Source: Erythroxylum novogranatense (taxonomy: Eukaryota > Streptophyta > Magnoliopsida > Malpighiales > Erythroxylaceae). Taken from it: a stretch of DNA of 64,000 nt. Shown one piece after another: positions 34,701 to 46,885 of this stretch. The stretch's first letter is position 1. Each line of letters begins with the position of its first letter. The stretch is from positions 25,156,150 through 25,220,149 of the forward strand of contig CM057233.1 of NCBI GenBank assembly GCA_029891385.1, read 5' to 3'. Made by a program: the position numbers and the translations under genes. The notes under the pieces are model-generated. The model saw only the letters and a list, made by a program, of their open reading frames with translations. It made no database searches and had not been told where the DNA came from.

Positions 34701-37700
34701 ACTAACTATATATCAGTATCAACTAAAAAACTCAAAACAAGGAAACCAAACCATGGTCATAATATGATTGTCCCTATTTTCAGGAATAATTTAACATGGT
34801 TCTTTCAATCAAACCCTTGGTCCAGGCATCTATCATGATTAAAAAATTTGCACCAAAGTCTGCTCCACTAAAATATCAATCAATTAAAAAACATCTAGTA
34901 TCTCTAACAGGGGGAATAGTATCATAGATTACATTTGAAAATAGACAAGAAAAAAGGCGTATTACCTTGTATTGAACAAGAACATCATTGTCCTTCATGG
35001 TTTCACGAACTATATTACCGTTTTCATCTTCAACTATCAGAACCTCCTCAGGTTTTGCCATACGACAAATCATAAGCATCCTCAACTTTGACATCGGTCC
35101 AGCATACAGTTGTCTCCGTTGAAAAACTTGTGACCCCACGCCATCAACCATTCCATGAAGAGAAGGTATCTGGATCCACAACAGAACAGCCATCAATAAG
35201 AAATGATTGAACTGCTAGCATCAGAGAATAAGGAAGCCACAAACTAGTATATACCATTTCAGTGCAAGAACTAAACATGCACATGAGTGATACATGTATG
35301 TAAACTGGAAAGAAACAGCAGAAAACAAAACCTAGAACAAAAAGGAGATCCATCTCATCAAATTCAGAAAGGAAATTAGAATATTCAGATTCTCTTGAAA
35401 TTTTCATTTTTCCTATGCAGTTTGCTAAAAAGAATCGTTCTTACAATTGTTTGACTTATCGTTTTTTTACTATTTCAATCCTCTGACTCAACTTATTGTC
35501 TATTACCACTTAAATATGGAAAATAAATCTTTTCAGTCAGGTCCATTAACTAAAACCAATCAGCTTTTTAAATAATCTATTTTTAGGAGTACAAAGGCAT
35601 TAATAGAAAAGAAAAACATCATATGATATTGTGCAAATAGAAAAATAAGACAACCAGAAAGATATGAGGAAGTAATTTTTTTCACTGATTCCTTATGGAA
35701 GCAAGTGAAAGGACTTAAATAACTGACTCAGTAACACTAGCTTGAAGTAGAAATACTGAAAGTATAAGGGCACAGTTAGGATGACATCATAACTCCAGTG
35801 GTAGAAAATTAGTTCATGCCATCTTTACAGATAATGTGTTAACAGCCTAAATATAAATCTCTTCACGGTTGTAAAATACTTCAAACAAGGAAAAAATTTA
35901 ACACATTCAATATGATAGGAAAAAAGATTAGAAGCCCACTTCAGAATCCTGATCTACCTATTTAGTTTGATTGTACAAAACAGAAAAGATGTGAACCTTC
36001 TACTGCTGGAGACTTTCCTAACTAGTATAAGAATCTCTCTTGTAACAGTATAACGTTTAGAAAGAAGGCCCTCACCCTTAACGCATGTTTAAATCAAAGA
36101 GCTTCAGGAATGTGTCATCAGAAAGATCGAATGAAGATTTTATCAATAAGGGATCGCCACGGATGAATACTTGTAATCAGTATACCAAGTTTTCTCATAC
36201 TAAATCATCTGAAAATGACAAGCTAATAATGATATTATACACTATACCTGCAGTCCCATCATGGTTGCAGCGACAGCAGGATTCTCGAGATTATGTTGTG
36301 CCTCAAACAGCTCCAAAACCAAGGAATTCCAATAGTCCAAACAAACCTAAGAATCATACAAGAAAAACATTTCACAATGGGTCAAATTCAGTGACAAGCA
36401 GAAAAGATAGGTAGTGAATGAGGATGTGGGAAATACCTTGAAGACTTCTGTGTCATCAACATACGAGATATTAATCAGATATTCAAGGCCCAAGAGCAGC
36501 ACAGAAATGTTCTCCTGAGTAGACTCCAGCACTCTGATATGAGACTGCAAAGATATGGGTGGGCATTATGAGCAAAACCATTTCTAGCATGACATAAGTG
36601 TGATCTTAGAGCCGATGCTCAATAGGAGAAAATATTCCATCCATAGTGCAAAATGTTGACACTGAATGCACTGCACTGGAGTTTTAAGAGAAAGAAATTG
36701 CTTATGTTGGATCTAAGGGATAAACCACCATCATACATCGAGTAATAACCATTCATGCTATAATAGGTAGCACCATTGCTAGGTACATAAAGAACACAAC
36801 CACCAAGCTTCAACCTGAATATCTATGACAACCTTATACAATCCTCCCCGAAATACTCAATTTCCACATGTAACTGATAAAACTCAAGGCTTGGGACCTA
36901 GGTCACCCAATCGGTTGCAGCTTAGCACAGGGCTTCCCTTTTTGACACAATTTCATCGAATTGCAAATATCGAACACAAAGCATATGCAAGAGTTCATGC
37001 TTTAAAGAACATCCCATGGCCATACACAAAAATTATCACTTTTCAGTTGAACTTCCTACAATTACTCCAGCTAAGGCCAGAATATATGGCATTAACATTG
37101 GCAGAAAGGAAAACTTGCCTTGTAAAATGAAGTGAAAAACAATGCCAAGTTCTGAATAAATGCCTGAAAAAGCAACCAAAACACAACGATAATCAGTTGA
37201 ATAAAAGCATGTGTAGAGATTCTAGAATTAAAGGAAAAGATGGGACCTGCTCTTCACTAGATCCATGAGAATAAGCCTCTGGCAAGTTTGTGCTTGGTGG
37301 AAGAATGGCCTAGGGAGGAAAATATTATGCATCCAGTACAGGTTGCATTAAATGGAGATGACATAATACAGGATAGTACAACCGTATTCTAGTTTTGCAT
37401 CCAGATGACCCATACCTCTAATTGAACAATGAAAACAGAATACATCTTCACATACTGGACATTGTAGAAGTCTCCAAAATTAAGTGCTGCAACCTGTAAA
37501 CACCATATCAAGAAAATAGGCATCAATAGTTCTCAACAATGAAAAACATAAAGATCTTCACCGTTATTACAATCTACCTCTGTCAAACACTGGAGTGTAA
37601 GATTCCTATATGATGTCATGGGAAAAAATTTGAGCAGTGTTTCCAACTGTAAAAGCAACATTAAAAACATACGTAAGGATACGCAAAGAGCACAATCTCA

Positions 37701-40700
37701 AAATCAACAACTCATATGTGCAAGTTGACAAATAATATGACAAAATTAAGAAAAATACATGGTTACCAATTTGCATACCAGTGGAGATTCAAAGATATAG
37801 CCCAACGGAATCCAGGAAAGAAAAGCATGCAAGGTGGACAATGTTGCTCGAATAAGCTCAGTTCTTTGGGAGGCTGACAGTACATACAAGCATAACTCAT
37901 GGATGAGTTGAAACTCACTGTCAAAACAAAAGAAATTCTTAGCTAATTCATCAAACAATATACCAAATTGGAAAGGACAAGCAGTTAGCATAAATTACAA
38001 GATTGGACTACTGTAATGACAAGGTTATTGAAAGCCAGAAAGAGAAGGGAGAGTGAAGAATGAGATAGTTGTGAAGAATAACAACATTGACTCTATGTAA
38101 ATAACAAGTACAATGAGGTTAAGAAAAGATAGCACAAAAAGAGCTGTATGTAAATAAGAAGTAAAATGAGGTTAAGAAAAGATAGCACAAACAGAGCCTT
38201 TCAGAAATTACAATGTTGCAGCCAGACTTTAACATGGCAAGACTTTACAAGGCAAATGGCAAAGTTGCAATACCTGTTTAGAGACTGTTTCAGTTCCTTG
38301 ATCTTCTGTTGAGTCATTTCTCCTCGGGAAAAATCAAAAACTTCCTCACTTAGAAGCTGAAAAAAAAATGTCACTGTAGATACCAGAAACAAGTTCTTTA
38401 TAAATAAAATGAAAGTGAAAAACTTACTTTCAAAATAACCATGCAATTCTCACAAATTGTTTCACTAGTTTTTGCAGCTGCAACAAGATCAGGTATAAAG
38501 CTTCGCCATCTAGCTGGCCATTCATGCTTCAAAATCTGTACAGCAATTTAGGTGATATTCATTCATGTCACAGTACTCACCTCAAGAGAAACACTAGTCA
38601 AAATCGAACTCACAATTCTCACTGCAGGACAAACACTAGTGAAAATTGAAGCCAAAATAAAAACATAATCAGAAAGAAAATTCAAGAATGACCAAGAAAC
38701 AGATCCACACAAAAAGGACGTCAAAATCCAAAAAGGAGGAAAACACTGATTTAAAAAATCAAACCATATGTTTTTCAAAGAAACCGAAAAAAGTAATAAA
38801 AGAAAGAAAGAAAGAAAGCAACCAAAAGAAGGGCATGATCACACTGAATACAGCTACAGCAATGTAGTAAATGTAAGATGAGATAAATACAGATTCTTTA
38901 TTCCTATTACGAAGAACAGCAATCTATACCTGAACCAAAATAACATTTAGCTTGTTCACATAAAGCCTTTCCATTCGAAAAGAAGCCTCGTTACTTGATA
39001 GCTGTGCATAGAGCCACAATTAGATATATCAACAGCATATGATTCAACGAGGAAACTGAATAATATTTAAAAACCCACCATCCATAACTCTATCGCAAGC
39101 ATACATACCTGTACGATTACTTCGGATATGTAATTTTTCATTCCATCTCGCTGTTCGACAGGCAATGCATTCCATCTGTATTTAATAACACTTTCTAGAA
39201 CCTTCAGAAATAGAAAACAAAAGCCTATATGAGCATCAGCAGCCTAGCATTGATCATTTAAACTAGTACTGCCAATCAGTTAAAATCAATCAGCAAAACT
39301 CCTCCGCCTCAAAGCACATCTATACTATTTGTAGAAATATATACCATTAATGATATGGAAAACATAAAAGATCCCATAACCTCACCTGAATTAGCTGCAT
39401 TACACACTATTATTTTATGGACCTAATTCACTCATAAAAGAAGCTATGCTTTGACCCTTGCAAGAGCAGGATCAAGCCGATAACTGAAGAGTAACAACAC
39501 CTCTTCCCAAAGAGAAAACAAATGGCTCTTCAATGTACCTCAGATCAATGCTAAAGCATGTGCAAGTTTCCTAACAACTTCCAATTACATAAAGGCATTT
39601 ATACACCTATGCCTATGGTGGCATCTACTCTGAGGCCTTGCTCTTAGAGAAAGGGCAACCATTTGAGGCACTCCTTGCATGGTCAATAATATGTCGAATG
39701 CAGAAACACGAAATTGAACAAAGTGTGCAGCACTAGATGTAAATGACACATTATGTATCCCAGTGAACTATCTAAATGAGCAATTCAAGTATACAGTAAC
39801 TTTTATCAAACATATCATCCTTGCACTGTAGAAGCATCAATTAGAGTTTACATATATCAATGTTCTTTTGCATCCAATAGTCCCTTAACTGAACGTACCA
39901 CATATTAAACTTAACTGAACCTACCACAGATTAAACCTCCTGTCAACTACCAAATATGTCATAATTAAGGATCCACAATGATGAATCACCCAATATATCA
40001 AACCCCTAAAATTTGAGCCAAGATGGAATACACCTTCTGGCTCCAGAAAACAGTGATTAGGATTTCAACTAAAACGTATTCAACTAATGTGTCCAGGAAA
40101 AACAAACTACAAGTGACCTGTAAAGCAAAGAATTTGGTGTTCAGGCTCTTTGTATTTTGCAAAATGTGCACCACTTGCAGCCACATATCTGGATTGCCTT
40201 GTAAATCCTGCAAAATGCGGTCTGCAGCTGCCCTCTATGACCAAATGGAGCAAAGTGAGAGAATAACTAGAAGAAATTACAGTGATTAAAAATGAGAAAC
40301 AGTGCTCATATCACAAAATAAGCATGGTAAATCCCACTATCATTTTATAAAGCTCAAGGAACAGACTCTAATAACAAATAGTTTGCCTAAGCAATTGCAC
40401 TCAGAGCACCAAACTACATAGCAGCAAGTATCGGTCTTTCTACTCAAAGACTAAAAAATGAACATACAGAATGACCCAATCTGACGGGACTTTTGCAAAG
40501 AAATGAAGGTTGGCTGGAACTGTCTATAGTAGAGGACTTTATGGCACAAATTCACCTTAAAAAACGTTATAAATGGGAGAAGAAAGAATGCAACAGAAAA
40601 GCCAGAAAATAAAAGCAAATAAATAAGAAAAACTATATTAAAAAAAGAGCACTCTCACCAAACTATCTCGACGCAGAATCATACACGCTTCAAAAATCCC

Positions 40701-41124
40701 TAATATAAAGCCCCAAATGAAACTGGAGTTGAACAATCAATGACTATAATGAAACTTAATACAAAGCAGCCAACCCTACAAATTTAAACCTTTCAACCAC
40801 ATAAACGTAATATTGAACCACAAAAAGCATAAGAACGTGTTTTCTTTCTAAGCTCCTGATTCAGTGGAACTTGAACCCCAACTCTCATAGTCACCACATA
40901 AATTTTGGGAAAGGTAGAGAAAGGAAAAGGGACAAAAGAACTGGAAGCATAAGTAGAGACAAAGAAAATAGGAACTGTGTACAGCAAGCAAAATGAGAAA
41001 CAGACAGAGAAAGAAAAACCCGAACCTCTTCTTTAGATCCAGTGCCATAGAATGCAGCGACAGTAGCATCGAGTAGAGGAACATCAATCGGTTGGCTTAA
41101 ATCCCTAAGCTTCTCGGCAGCCAT
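25350..41124 (-). CDS. XPO1: Exportin-1 (CRM1), nuclear export receptor for leucine-rich NES cargo
   Basis: Thirty-two exons join into one open frame of 1,076 residues, about the length of plant XPO1A (around 1,075). The protein is the karyopherin that carries NES cargo out of the nucleus with Ran-GTP. Visible parts are the N-terminus [15 protein letters not shown], the importin-beta N-terminal (CRIME) repeat at about 36-100 ([19 protein letters not shown]), the exportin-1 HEAT region from about 110 ([15 protein letters not shown]), and the acidic H9 loop at about 436-452 ([17 protein letters not shown]). The NES groove includes the cysteine reactive to leptomycin B at residue 532 ([17 protein letters not shown]). 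The CRM1 C-terminal domain runs from about 700 to the end ([14 protein letters not shown]). An in-frame ATG 15 bases upstream (41139, aaaATGG context) is an alternative start that adds MASLA. I prefer 41124 because the family begins MAAEK. No disruption was found. Confidence 0.97.
30420..30600. repeat. Imperfect tandem repeat, about 60-bp unit
   Basis: The phrase ttatggtcatctatctgga followed by a-tagctaaaata recurs at about 30440, 30492 and 30550 (the last as ttatggccatctatttgga), with variable linkers. About three degenerate copies lie in intron 16. Confidence 0.6.
31026..32262. mobile_element. Non-autonomous PIF/Harbinger-type element (1,237 bp) in intron 16
   Basis: The termini are perfect inverted repeats over at least 18 bp: GGGGGCGTTTGGTTTGAG at the left and CTCAAACCAAACGCCCCC at the right. 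They are flanked by TTA at 31023-31025 and 32263-32265. It encodes nothing. Most of its interior is a long AAT microsatellite. The near-perfect ends and intact duplication suggest a fairly recent insertion, tolerated because it lies in an intron. Confidence 0.9.
31203..32036. repeat. Long interrupted (AAT)n microsatellite
   Basis: About 830 bp of AAT/ATT runs is broken by recurring phrases such as gataattaatttcatataat and aagtttaaaatttat. The recurrence shows that blocks of the array were duplicated, not only single triplets. It fills the middle of the Harbinger-type element. Leu/Ile-rich frames on the minus strand are artefacts. Confidence 0.95.
32462..33263. repeat. Three-copy 267-bp tandem repeat in exportin-1 intron 16
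   Basis: Units begin at 32462, 32729 and 32996 with cactaaattccagcacttg, an exact 267-bp period. They differ at only a handful of positions (for example aacgtg/aatgtg and ccaag/cctag). Each unit is itself rich in the short phrase aattccag(c/t). The high identity points to a recent expansion. Confidence 0.95.
33402..33510. repeat. Diverged direct duplication, copy 1
   Basis: The sequence gtaaacaccactcatctcat ... cttagcaagtttagtt ... gttctactgctaaccaacca recurs at 33613-33722 with several indels. It is probably an older local duplication. Confidence 0.7.
33613..33722. repeat. Diverged direct duplication, copy 2
   Basis: This is the partner of 33402-33510 (gtaaacactactcatttcat ... gttctactgctaaccaacca). 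Confidence 0.7.
37110..37118 (-). other. GC-AG intron donor after exon 11 of exportin-1
   Basis: The exon ends TTTTACAAG and the intron begins GCAAGTTTT. The exonic AAG and intronic AAGT make an otherwise strong U1 match, which is the usual setting for functional GC donors. The protein continues correctly (TSFYK then SHIRVLES), so the GC site is real and not a misread exon. Confidence 0.9.
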
Positions 41125-41350
41125 AGCCAACGAAGCCATTTTACAATCAACCAACACGTCTCTGCCAAAAACCCTAACACTCAGCTAACTTGCCAAAAAC
41201 CTAAGAAAGAGAAAGCGAAGAACAAGCGGAAAATTCTAGATATTGAGAGAGAAAAGGAAGAGGGAGAGGGTTTAAGGTTTTCTCTCTTTTAAAAGAAAAA
41301 AAGGAAAGAGGACCAACAGCTTAGAGAGAAAGATACAGGTACAGTAGCGT
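41125..41350 (-). promoter_or_regulatory. Exportin-1 5' UTR and core promoter region
   Basis: Upstream of the start the minus strand is strongly pyrimidine-rich (for example ctctccctcttccttttctc), as in plant Y-patch promoters and leaders of broadly expressed genes. A CCAAT-like gcccattggg lies farther up near 41418-41430. The transcription start cannot be fixed from sequence alone. Confidence 0.45.
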
Positions 41351-41561
41351 TAGAAGTGTACGAGGAGGACCGCTTGAAATTTAAGCAGAGGGCCACAGAG
41401 TCAAAAATGTATAAACCCAATGGGATGGGGTTTTGCTTTTAATCCTGCCGCGGCGCCAGACCCGCTTGCGAATTCTGGAAGCTCTTTCCCTTGAATAGTC
41501 TTTATTAGTTTTTACGACTGAATCCAATTACATTTACATAAACAACTCGCTCGTTTTAGTA

Positions 41562-41962
41562 CAGAACTTTGGACTTAATACGGGTGTCGTTTTAAAAAAA
41601 TACACGTCTATTAAAAAAATTAATGAAATTATAAATATACTTTTATTAAATTACTTTAAAATTGTCTTCAAATTGTGATCAGATAAATTATGCTTTTATT
41701 AAATTACTAAATTGTGATATGTATAATTAAAATGAGAGAAATGAAAGGTTAATTTTAAGAAAAATTATAAACACGCATATAAAGTTAAGAATATTAATTT
41801 ATTTTAAATAATTAAAATGTATCTAAAATGATATTTATTATAAATCGAAGGGAGTATTTTCAAGACAATTTAACATGTAATTAATAAGGGTATATTAAAC
41901 ATTTTACTAGCTTTCTTAATAAACGTACATCTCTCTAAAACGACACTTTAAATAGGGAGGAG
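41562..41962. mobile_element. Stowaway-like MITE (Tc1/mariner type), about 400 bp
   Basis: The right end, reversed, reads CTCCTCCCTATTTAAAGTGTCGTTTTAG (in parts), the classic Stowaway CTCCCTCCGT...AAGTGTCGTTTT pattern. The left end carries the matching gggtgtcgttttaaaaaaat at 41581-41600. Flanking TA dinucleotides are present at about 41560 and 41963. The left terminus is worn, so its exact start is uncertain. The element is AT-rich, non-coding and sits upstream of the exportin promoter. Confidence 0.65.
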
Positions 41963-41964
41963 TA

Positions 41965-43330
41965 TGTATAAAACATAACCTTAGTAACACAATTAATAGC
42001 ACTTTATTATAGAAAGGGAGTGAAATTGTAGCAATTAAGGTAAGGAGAAGGGTGGGGACTAATGAGCCGTACATGTAGGGAGGAGTGTGTACAATATGAA
42101 TTTCCAAGATTTTTGGGCGCCCATTCTACGGGATCCCACCGTGACGTATATCCATTATCCTGCTTGCTTTTCTTTTGGCATATTCAATTCAATTCCATCC
42201 CATAATTTTCTTCATTGATCATCGAAAATTTACGATATCGAACTGTACAGATGTAAGAAAACTAGCAGAGAATATTATTCTGAAATGCCCTTTGCTTTTG
42301 TAGCACCTACAAGTTAGGTAAATATATTCATTTCGTATTCCTCTTTTTCTAAAAGTAAAAATCTCTTTAATTGTTAATATATTATACATTTTAATAATAA
42401 CAACAAAATAAGAAATAAAAGTTGAAGAAATTTTAATTGTACTAAGTATTTCTATCTCTTATGCTATATTTATTAATAAATTAATTCCAAATTTAGAGAA
42501 AATTATAATAAATTAAAGAAGATATTTCTAAATATTTATTCTAAACTAATATTAAATTTTAAAATACAAAATTTATTATTATTTATTATGTACCATCTAT
42601 TTAATTTATCTATTTTAAAATATTATATACTTATTAGAATAGTAACCAATATTTAGCATTTTCTATTTTCAAAAGTTTTTAAAATTTTTAATTAACAAGA
42701 AATATAAATAAAATAGTTATTTTAAATAATCAAATTATGATGTTTATAGTTTTTATAATTGATAATGTTTTAAAACTAAAACAGACTTTGAACTGGTCAA
42801 ATGAAAGATTTAAGGTTTAAAGGTTCCATCGGTATTAAACCGCTAGAAAATCGATATATGATAAATGAGAAGTAAAATTATAAAAGTAAGTAAAAATAAA
42901 ATATTTTATTGAAATAAAATACATAAAATAAAATATTTTATTGAAATAAAATACATCATTATCTATTATTATATAATGAACTAATAACAAATCAAATCTA
43001 ACAATTCAAACTAAATCTAAGTCTAATATAAAACTTAAAATAACAATAAAAATCAAAATTACATTTCTAAAAGAAGTTTTGTCTCATCATCGTCAAAGTT
43101 TCAAATTCTTTAACATTGTTTAAAGACCTTTAACCTACACTCTCATCTAAAATATTTGCATCAACTTCTTCTTTTATATTCAAATAATTACATATTAATA
43201 AAGTATGAAATTATCATCATTATAAATTTGTAATACATTATACTTTTATTTTAAATATTATCAAAATAAAATATGAACCCACCATCGATAGATATTATTA
43301 ATTCATTCGTTGTGAAAAATACATTTTTTA
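41965..43330. other. AT-rich intergenic DNA
   Basis: No gene or clear element is seen. There is a local direct repeat of aaaataaaatattttattga (42893 and 42927). Much of it may belong to the worn 3' end of the neighbouring hAT element. Confidence 0.5.
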
Positions 43331-43339
43331 AATCGCCTT

Positions 43340-45180
43340 TTTTATTTCATTATAATCAAGATCATGTTCTTGATGCAGAAGTTATTTGACTAAGTAATTT
43401 AATAACGAGTTTTGACAATATTGGAGCACTTTCACCCAGTAATCCATCACTCATCTATATTTTAAATTAATAATTATGAAAAATAAAAATAAATATTGTC
43501 CATAAGTAAAGAATGAATTAAAAGTATAAAAACTTACCAAGCCGCATTTTTTTAATCATAAATTCTCTCTTTGCTGATGATCTAACAAAACTGTCTAAAC
43601 CTTCACAATACAATTTAATTTCACTTGTTGCTTGTGATTACTCTTCAATAGAGAAATTATCTTTGCATTCAGTCACATCAAATAGACTGCCCATAATATT
43701 ATTTGTACATGCGTCTCCATTATATAAACAATAAGGATTGAGAAAATATATTGCTAAGTAGATTATTTGAATAAGATGCTTATCTTATTGTCGATCAAGA
43801 ATATCTGTATAAGGCTTGTACAATTTCTCCTTCCATTTAAAAAGATTTATAATTATTTTATGAGCTCTATGCCATCATATATATACCTAGAGATGGCTTT
43901 TCACCTGAGTCAATAATCCTTAATAACCTTATAAGCGGAGCCATAATCTTCATAATAATCAAACAAGCATCACAAAATTTTGTTATCTAAAATAATTATT
44001 AAAAAAAACTTCTTTTCCTTTTTCACTCTTTGATAACTTATAACTTGAAAAGTATTTACTGGTCGAAGTAGTTGTTTATATTCATAAACACTTTTCAAAG
44101 TAGTAAATATAGTTATAAACTTGGTAGTAGCAGGACATACAATATCAACCTAACCTTCTTGCTTTCTTAACTAAGACAAAAATATGATGTGATTATACAC
44201 AAAAATTGTGATCTTAGATGCGCATAAAGCAGGACTAGAAATAGGGTCCATACAATCAATATCTTTTAAAATAAGATTTATACAATGAACAGCTCATGGA
44301 GACCAATAAATATGCCTATAATTAAATTGTAATAAGTACCTAGGTGATACATAATTAGCTACATTTTCTGTAATAAAAAACACAACATTCTTTAGTCCAA
44401 CCCACTCGACAATTTTAGAAAATAATTCAGATATAGCATTAGCACTTTTTATCATATCATAACCATCAACAGGCTTGATAAAAGTTGTCACAATATTACA
44501 AGAAAATAATAAATTAATCAAGGCTCGTTGTTTTTGATCAGTCCATCCATCTGCCATAATAGTGCTTCCTATTGATTCCCAACTAGACTTATATGTATTC
44601 ATAATTAATTGACATTCCATCTTTAAATCTTTAAGCAAAAGCACATGAATCTCATAATAAGAAGTACCTTAAATCTTGGAGTTATCGCGGTTGTAATATC
44701 TATTGCTTCTTGAAAATATGGTCAATTTATAGCATTTAAAGGAATACATGAATGATAGAACCATTTAGCCCACGCTCTTTTACATCACAACACAACATCC
44801 TTATCAACCAAAACACTTATTAGACTAGGTTAAAAACCAAGAGTAATTCTAGGAAGAAAATAAGAATCTATCTCAATAGTAGCTTTCTTTTTCCTTTATC
44901 TAATACTTGTAGTGCTTTATCATCTCTAAAAGATATATCATGAGCTTCTTTATTTTCCTTTTTCTTTTTTACTTGTTGCTTTAAATAATTTTCAATCCTC
45001 TCATGTACATCAAATGGTACTTTTTGTAAGAAGTAATATTACCTTTAACAATAGCAAGATGTTCTTTCATTCTATAAATTCCTTCCTCTTTAAATATTCT
45101 AACATAAAATATAAAATTATATTGGATATTCCTATCGGATGCTTGAGAGGAAGAAAACTAATTCCATGTTGGATCCCATG
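43340..45180 (-). pseudogene. hAT-superfamily transposase remnant (BED finger, DUF659, hATC)
   Basis: On the minus strand the order is that of a plant hAT transposase. First is a BED-type start at about 45060-45178 (WDPTWN, then GIYRMKEHLA). Next is DUF659 at 44294-44644, still open for 116 codons (STIMADGWTDQKQRALIN, ISELFSKIVEWVGLKNVVFF, RHIYWSP). The central region with CINLILKDID and YNH follows, and finally a C-terminal dimerisation (hATC) trace at about 43370-43450 (GESAPILSKLVIKLLSQI). Many stops and frameshifts separate these pieces, and the usual C..ERNWS motif is lost. It is inactive. Its terminal repeats were not identified. Confidence 0.8.
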
Positions 45181-45276
45181 AGTAGAGGGTGTTAAGTTCA
45201 TTAAATCTTTTTAATCATGATTCCATATTCTCCAGTATAATTTTAACCTGAAAATATGAGAAAAATAATTTTGTTA

Positions 45277-45662
45277 GGCTATGTTTGGTTGGGTGGTTAT
45301 TAATGGAATGGAATAGAATGTAATATTATTCCATCATTTGGGGGGAAGGTTTACAATGGAATTGAATGAAATGGAATAGGATTGATGGGGAGGGTTTTAC
45401 ATTACATCTCATTCCATCCTAAACAATAAAAATAATAACCTCCAATTTGAGGGGTTTAGAATGGAATGTAAAATGATAAATAACATTTTACTATATTACA
45501 TTATGAACCCTTCTTGCAAACAACATTTCACTATATTACATTATGAACACTTTCATCCCTCCCAATCAACAATTTTCTAATATTACATTCATTTACATTT
45601 CATTCCATTACAAACCATTATATCCATTTCATTAAAAACCTTACGTCCAACCAAATATAGCC
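45277..45662. mobile_element. Tourist-like (PIF/Harbinger) MITE, 386 bp
   Basis: The left end GGCTATGTTTGGTTGG matches the inverted right end ccaaccaaatatagcc with one mismatch. TTA duplications flank it at 45274-45276 and 45663-45665. The interior repeats tggaatggaat and related words and has no coding potential. It inserted next to or within the hAT remnant. Confidence 0.88.
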
Positions 45663-45929
45663 TTAGTTTTGTACAAAAATAAGTCACAATAGTAATTAAA
45701 AGAAAAAATAAGTCATAAAATAACAAACCAAATAAGAAGGATGAAACGAAAAGATAAAAGATAAAAATCTGAAAACGAAAATACCCATTAACTTTGGCTT
45801 CTCAATTATTGCGTCTTTTATATCTAGTATGATATTTGACTTCAATCACCATAACCAACAACAGAAATAACAATACAAAGGAGAATTAACTTGTGATCTC
45901 GATATAGGGAATCGAAGTATATATAGCAA

Positions 45930-46870
45930 AGGTTTGAGTTTTCTACTGTACAGGCTGGTACTGGCCAGAATGTATCATACTAGTCAAAAAATGGTATGAA
46001 ACTTGCCTCATTGATACCGATCATCGATACCAGTCAATACCAGCGATTTTGGGTGGTGCCGATCATAAACTTTAAAATTTTAAAGGACCTTCTTGCAAAA
46101 AAAAAACTAACAATCTCTATCCCTCTCCTCTCTACCCACCTAGATTCATCTCCACTCTTCAAAAGAACAAAAGTTGAAGACATAAAATAGAGTTTGTTTC
46201 CAAAACAACAAACAAAATAAACAATTTGTCACACTAAAAGGACAAAACAAAAGCATAAACCAAGAAAGAAGAATAAGAACATAAAAAATGAAGCGATGCA
46301 GAGTGGAAGTGAGTTTTAGATTTTTATAAGAAAGAAACGGTGAAGTTTTGGAATGAAAACTGAGCAATCTTGAGAAATGAGAACAGAGCAATCTGACAGA
46401 GAAATGATGTGATTACAGTATGTATAAAAAGAAGCACTTACAGCAAAGAATAGTCAATTTTTCAAAAACCAAAAAGAAAAAAGTCAAGACGTCAATTTTT
46501 TCAAATAAGTAATTGACAGTTTCTTCTTATATTTTTCAAATAAGTAATTATAGTGAATTATTTTTATTATATTTATTGGCATTATTTGATATATCTAAGA
46601 GAGAGTCTAGTATTCAATCTTGTATGAGTTATTTTAATTTATGAATTGGGATTTATATTTATGATTTATTTTAAATTAATTATAATATGTAATTTTGAAA
46701 GCATGAATGATGTAAAATTATAAATTATATAGTACAATATATTGAAGGACTATTTTAAAATTTTAAAATTACTCAAATAGTATCCGATATTAATCGGTAC
46801 CAAGATAGTACCATGTCATACTTAAATTTGATAGCGATAATAGTATGGTATTCATAATATTGATATATAG
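45930..46870. repeat. Possible old inverted-repeat element
   Basis: Sequence near 45950-46060 (ggtactggccag, atggtatga, gataccgatcatcgatacca) and, inverted, near 46780-46860 (ggtaccgattaatatcgg, atgaataccatac) share a vocabulary like worn terminal repeats. No duplication was found. The interior has no gene. Confidence 0.25.
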
Positions 46871-46885
46871 AAAAAGCAGAAAAGA

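Larger units (their letters stand above)
25350..41124 (-). other. XPO1: Exon map of the exportin-1 coding sequence
   Basis: Exons in transcript order: 1 41124-41026; 2 40234-40118; 3 39201-39109; 4 39001-38930; 5 38535-38428; 6 38356-38274; 7 37917-37779; 8 37646-37578; 9 37493-37416; 10 37309-37247; 11 37163-37119; 12 36544-36437; 13 36346-36248; 14 35169-34966; 15 34480-34421; 16 33930-33820; 17 30223-30126; 18 29857-29749; 19 29573-29508; 20 29407-29309; 21 29219-29139; 22 28883-28794; 23 28501-28416; 24 28312-28232; 25 28153-27971; 26 27544-27478; 27 26713-26603; 28 26420-26313; 29 26224-26087; 30 26015-25878; 31 25802-25698; 32 25472-25350. All splice sites are GT-AG except the donor after exon 11. 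Codons are split only at junctions 6/7, 17/18, 23/24, 24/25 and 25/26. Lengths sum to 3,231 bases. Confidence 0.93.

Noticed and set aside
36085..36414. 109-codon plus-strand frame
   Set aside because: It is antisense to exportin-1 exon 13 and flanking intron sequence. Its composition reflects the coding strand opposite.
41139..41157. Exportin-1 start extended to 41157
   Set aside because: The codon at 41157 is GTG, not ATG. The only upstream in-frame ATG is at 41139, noted as an alternative.
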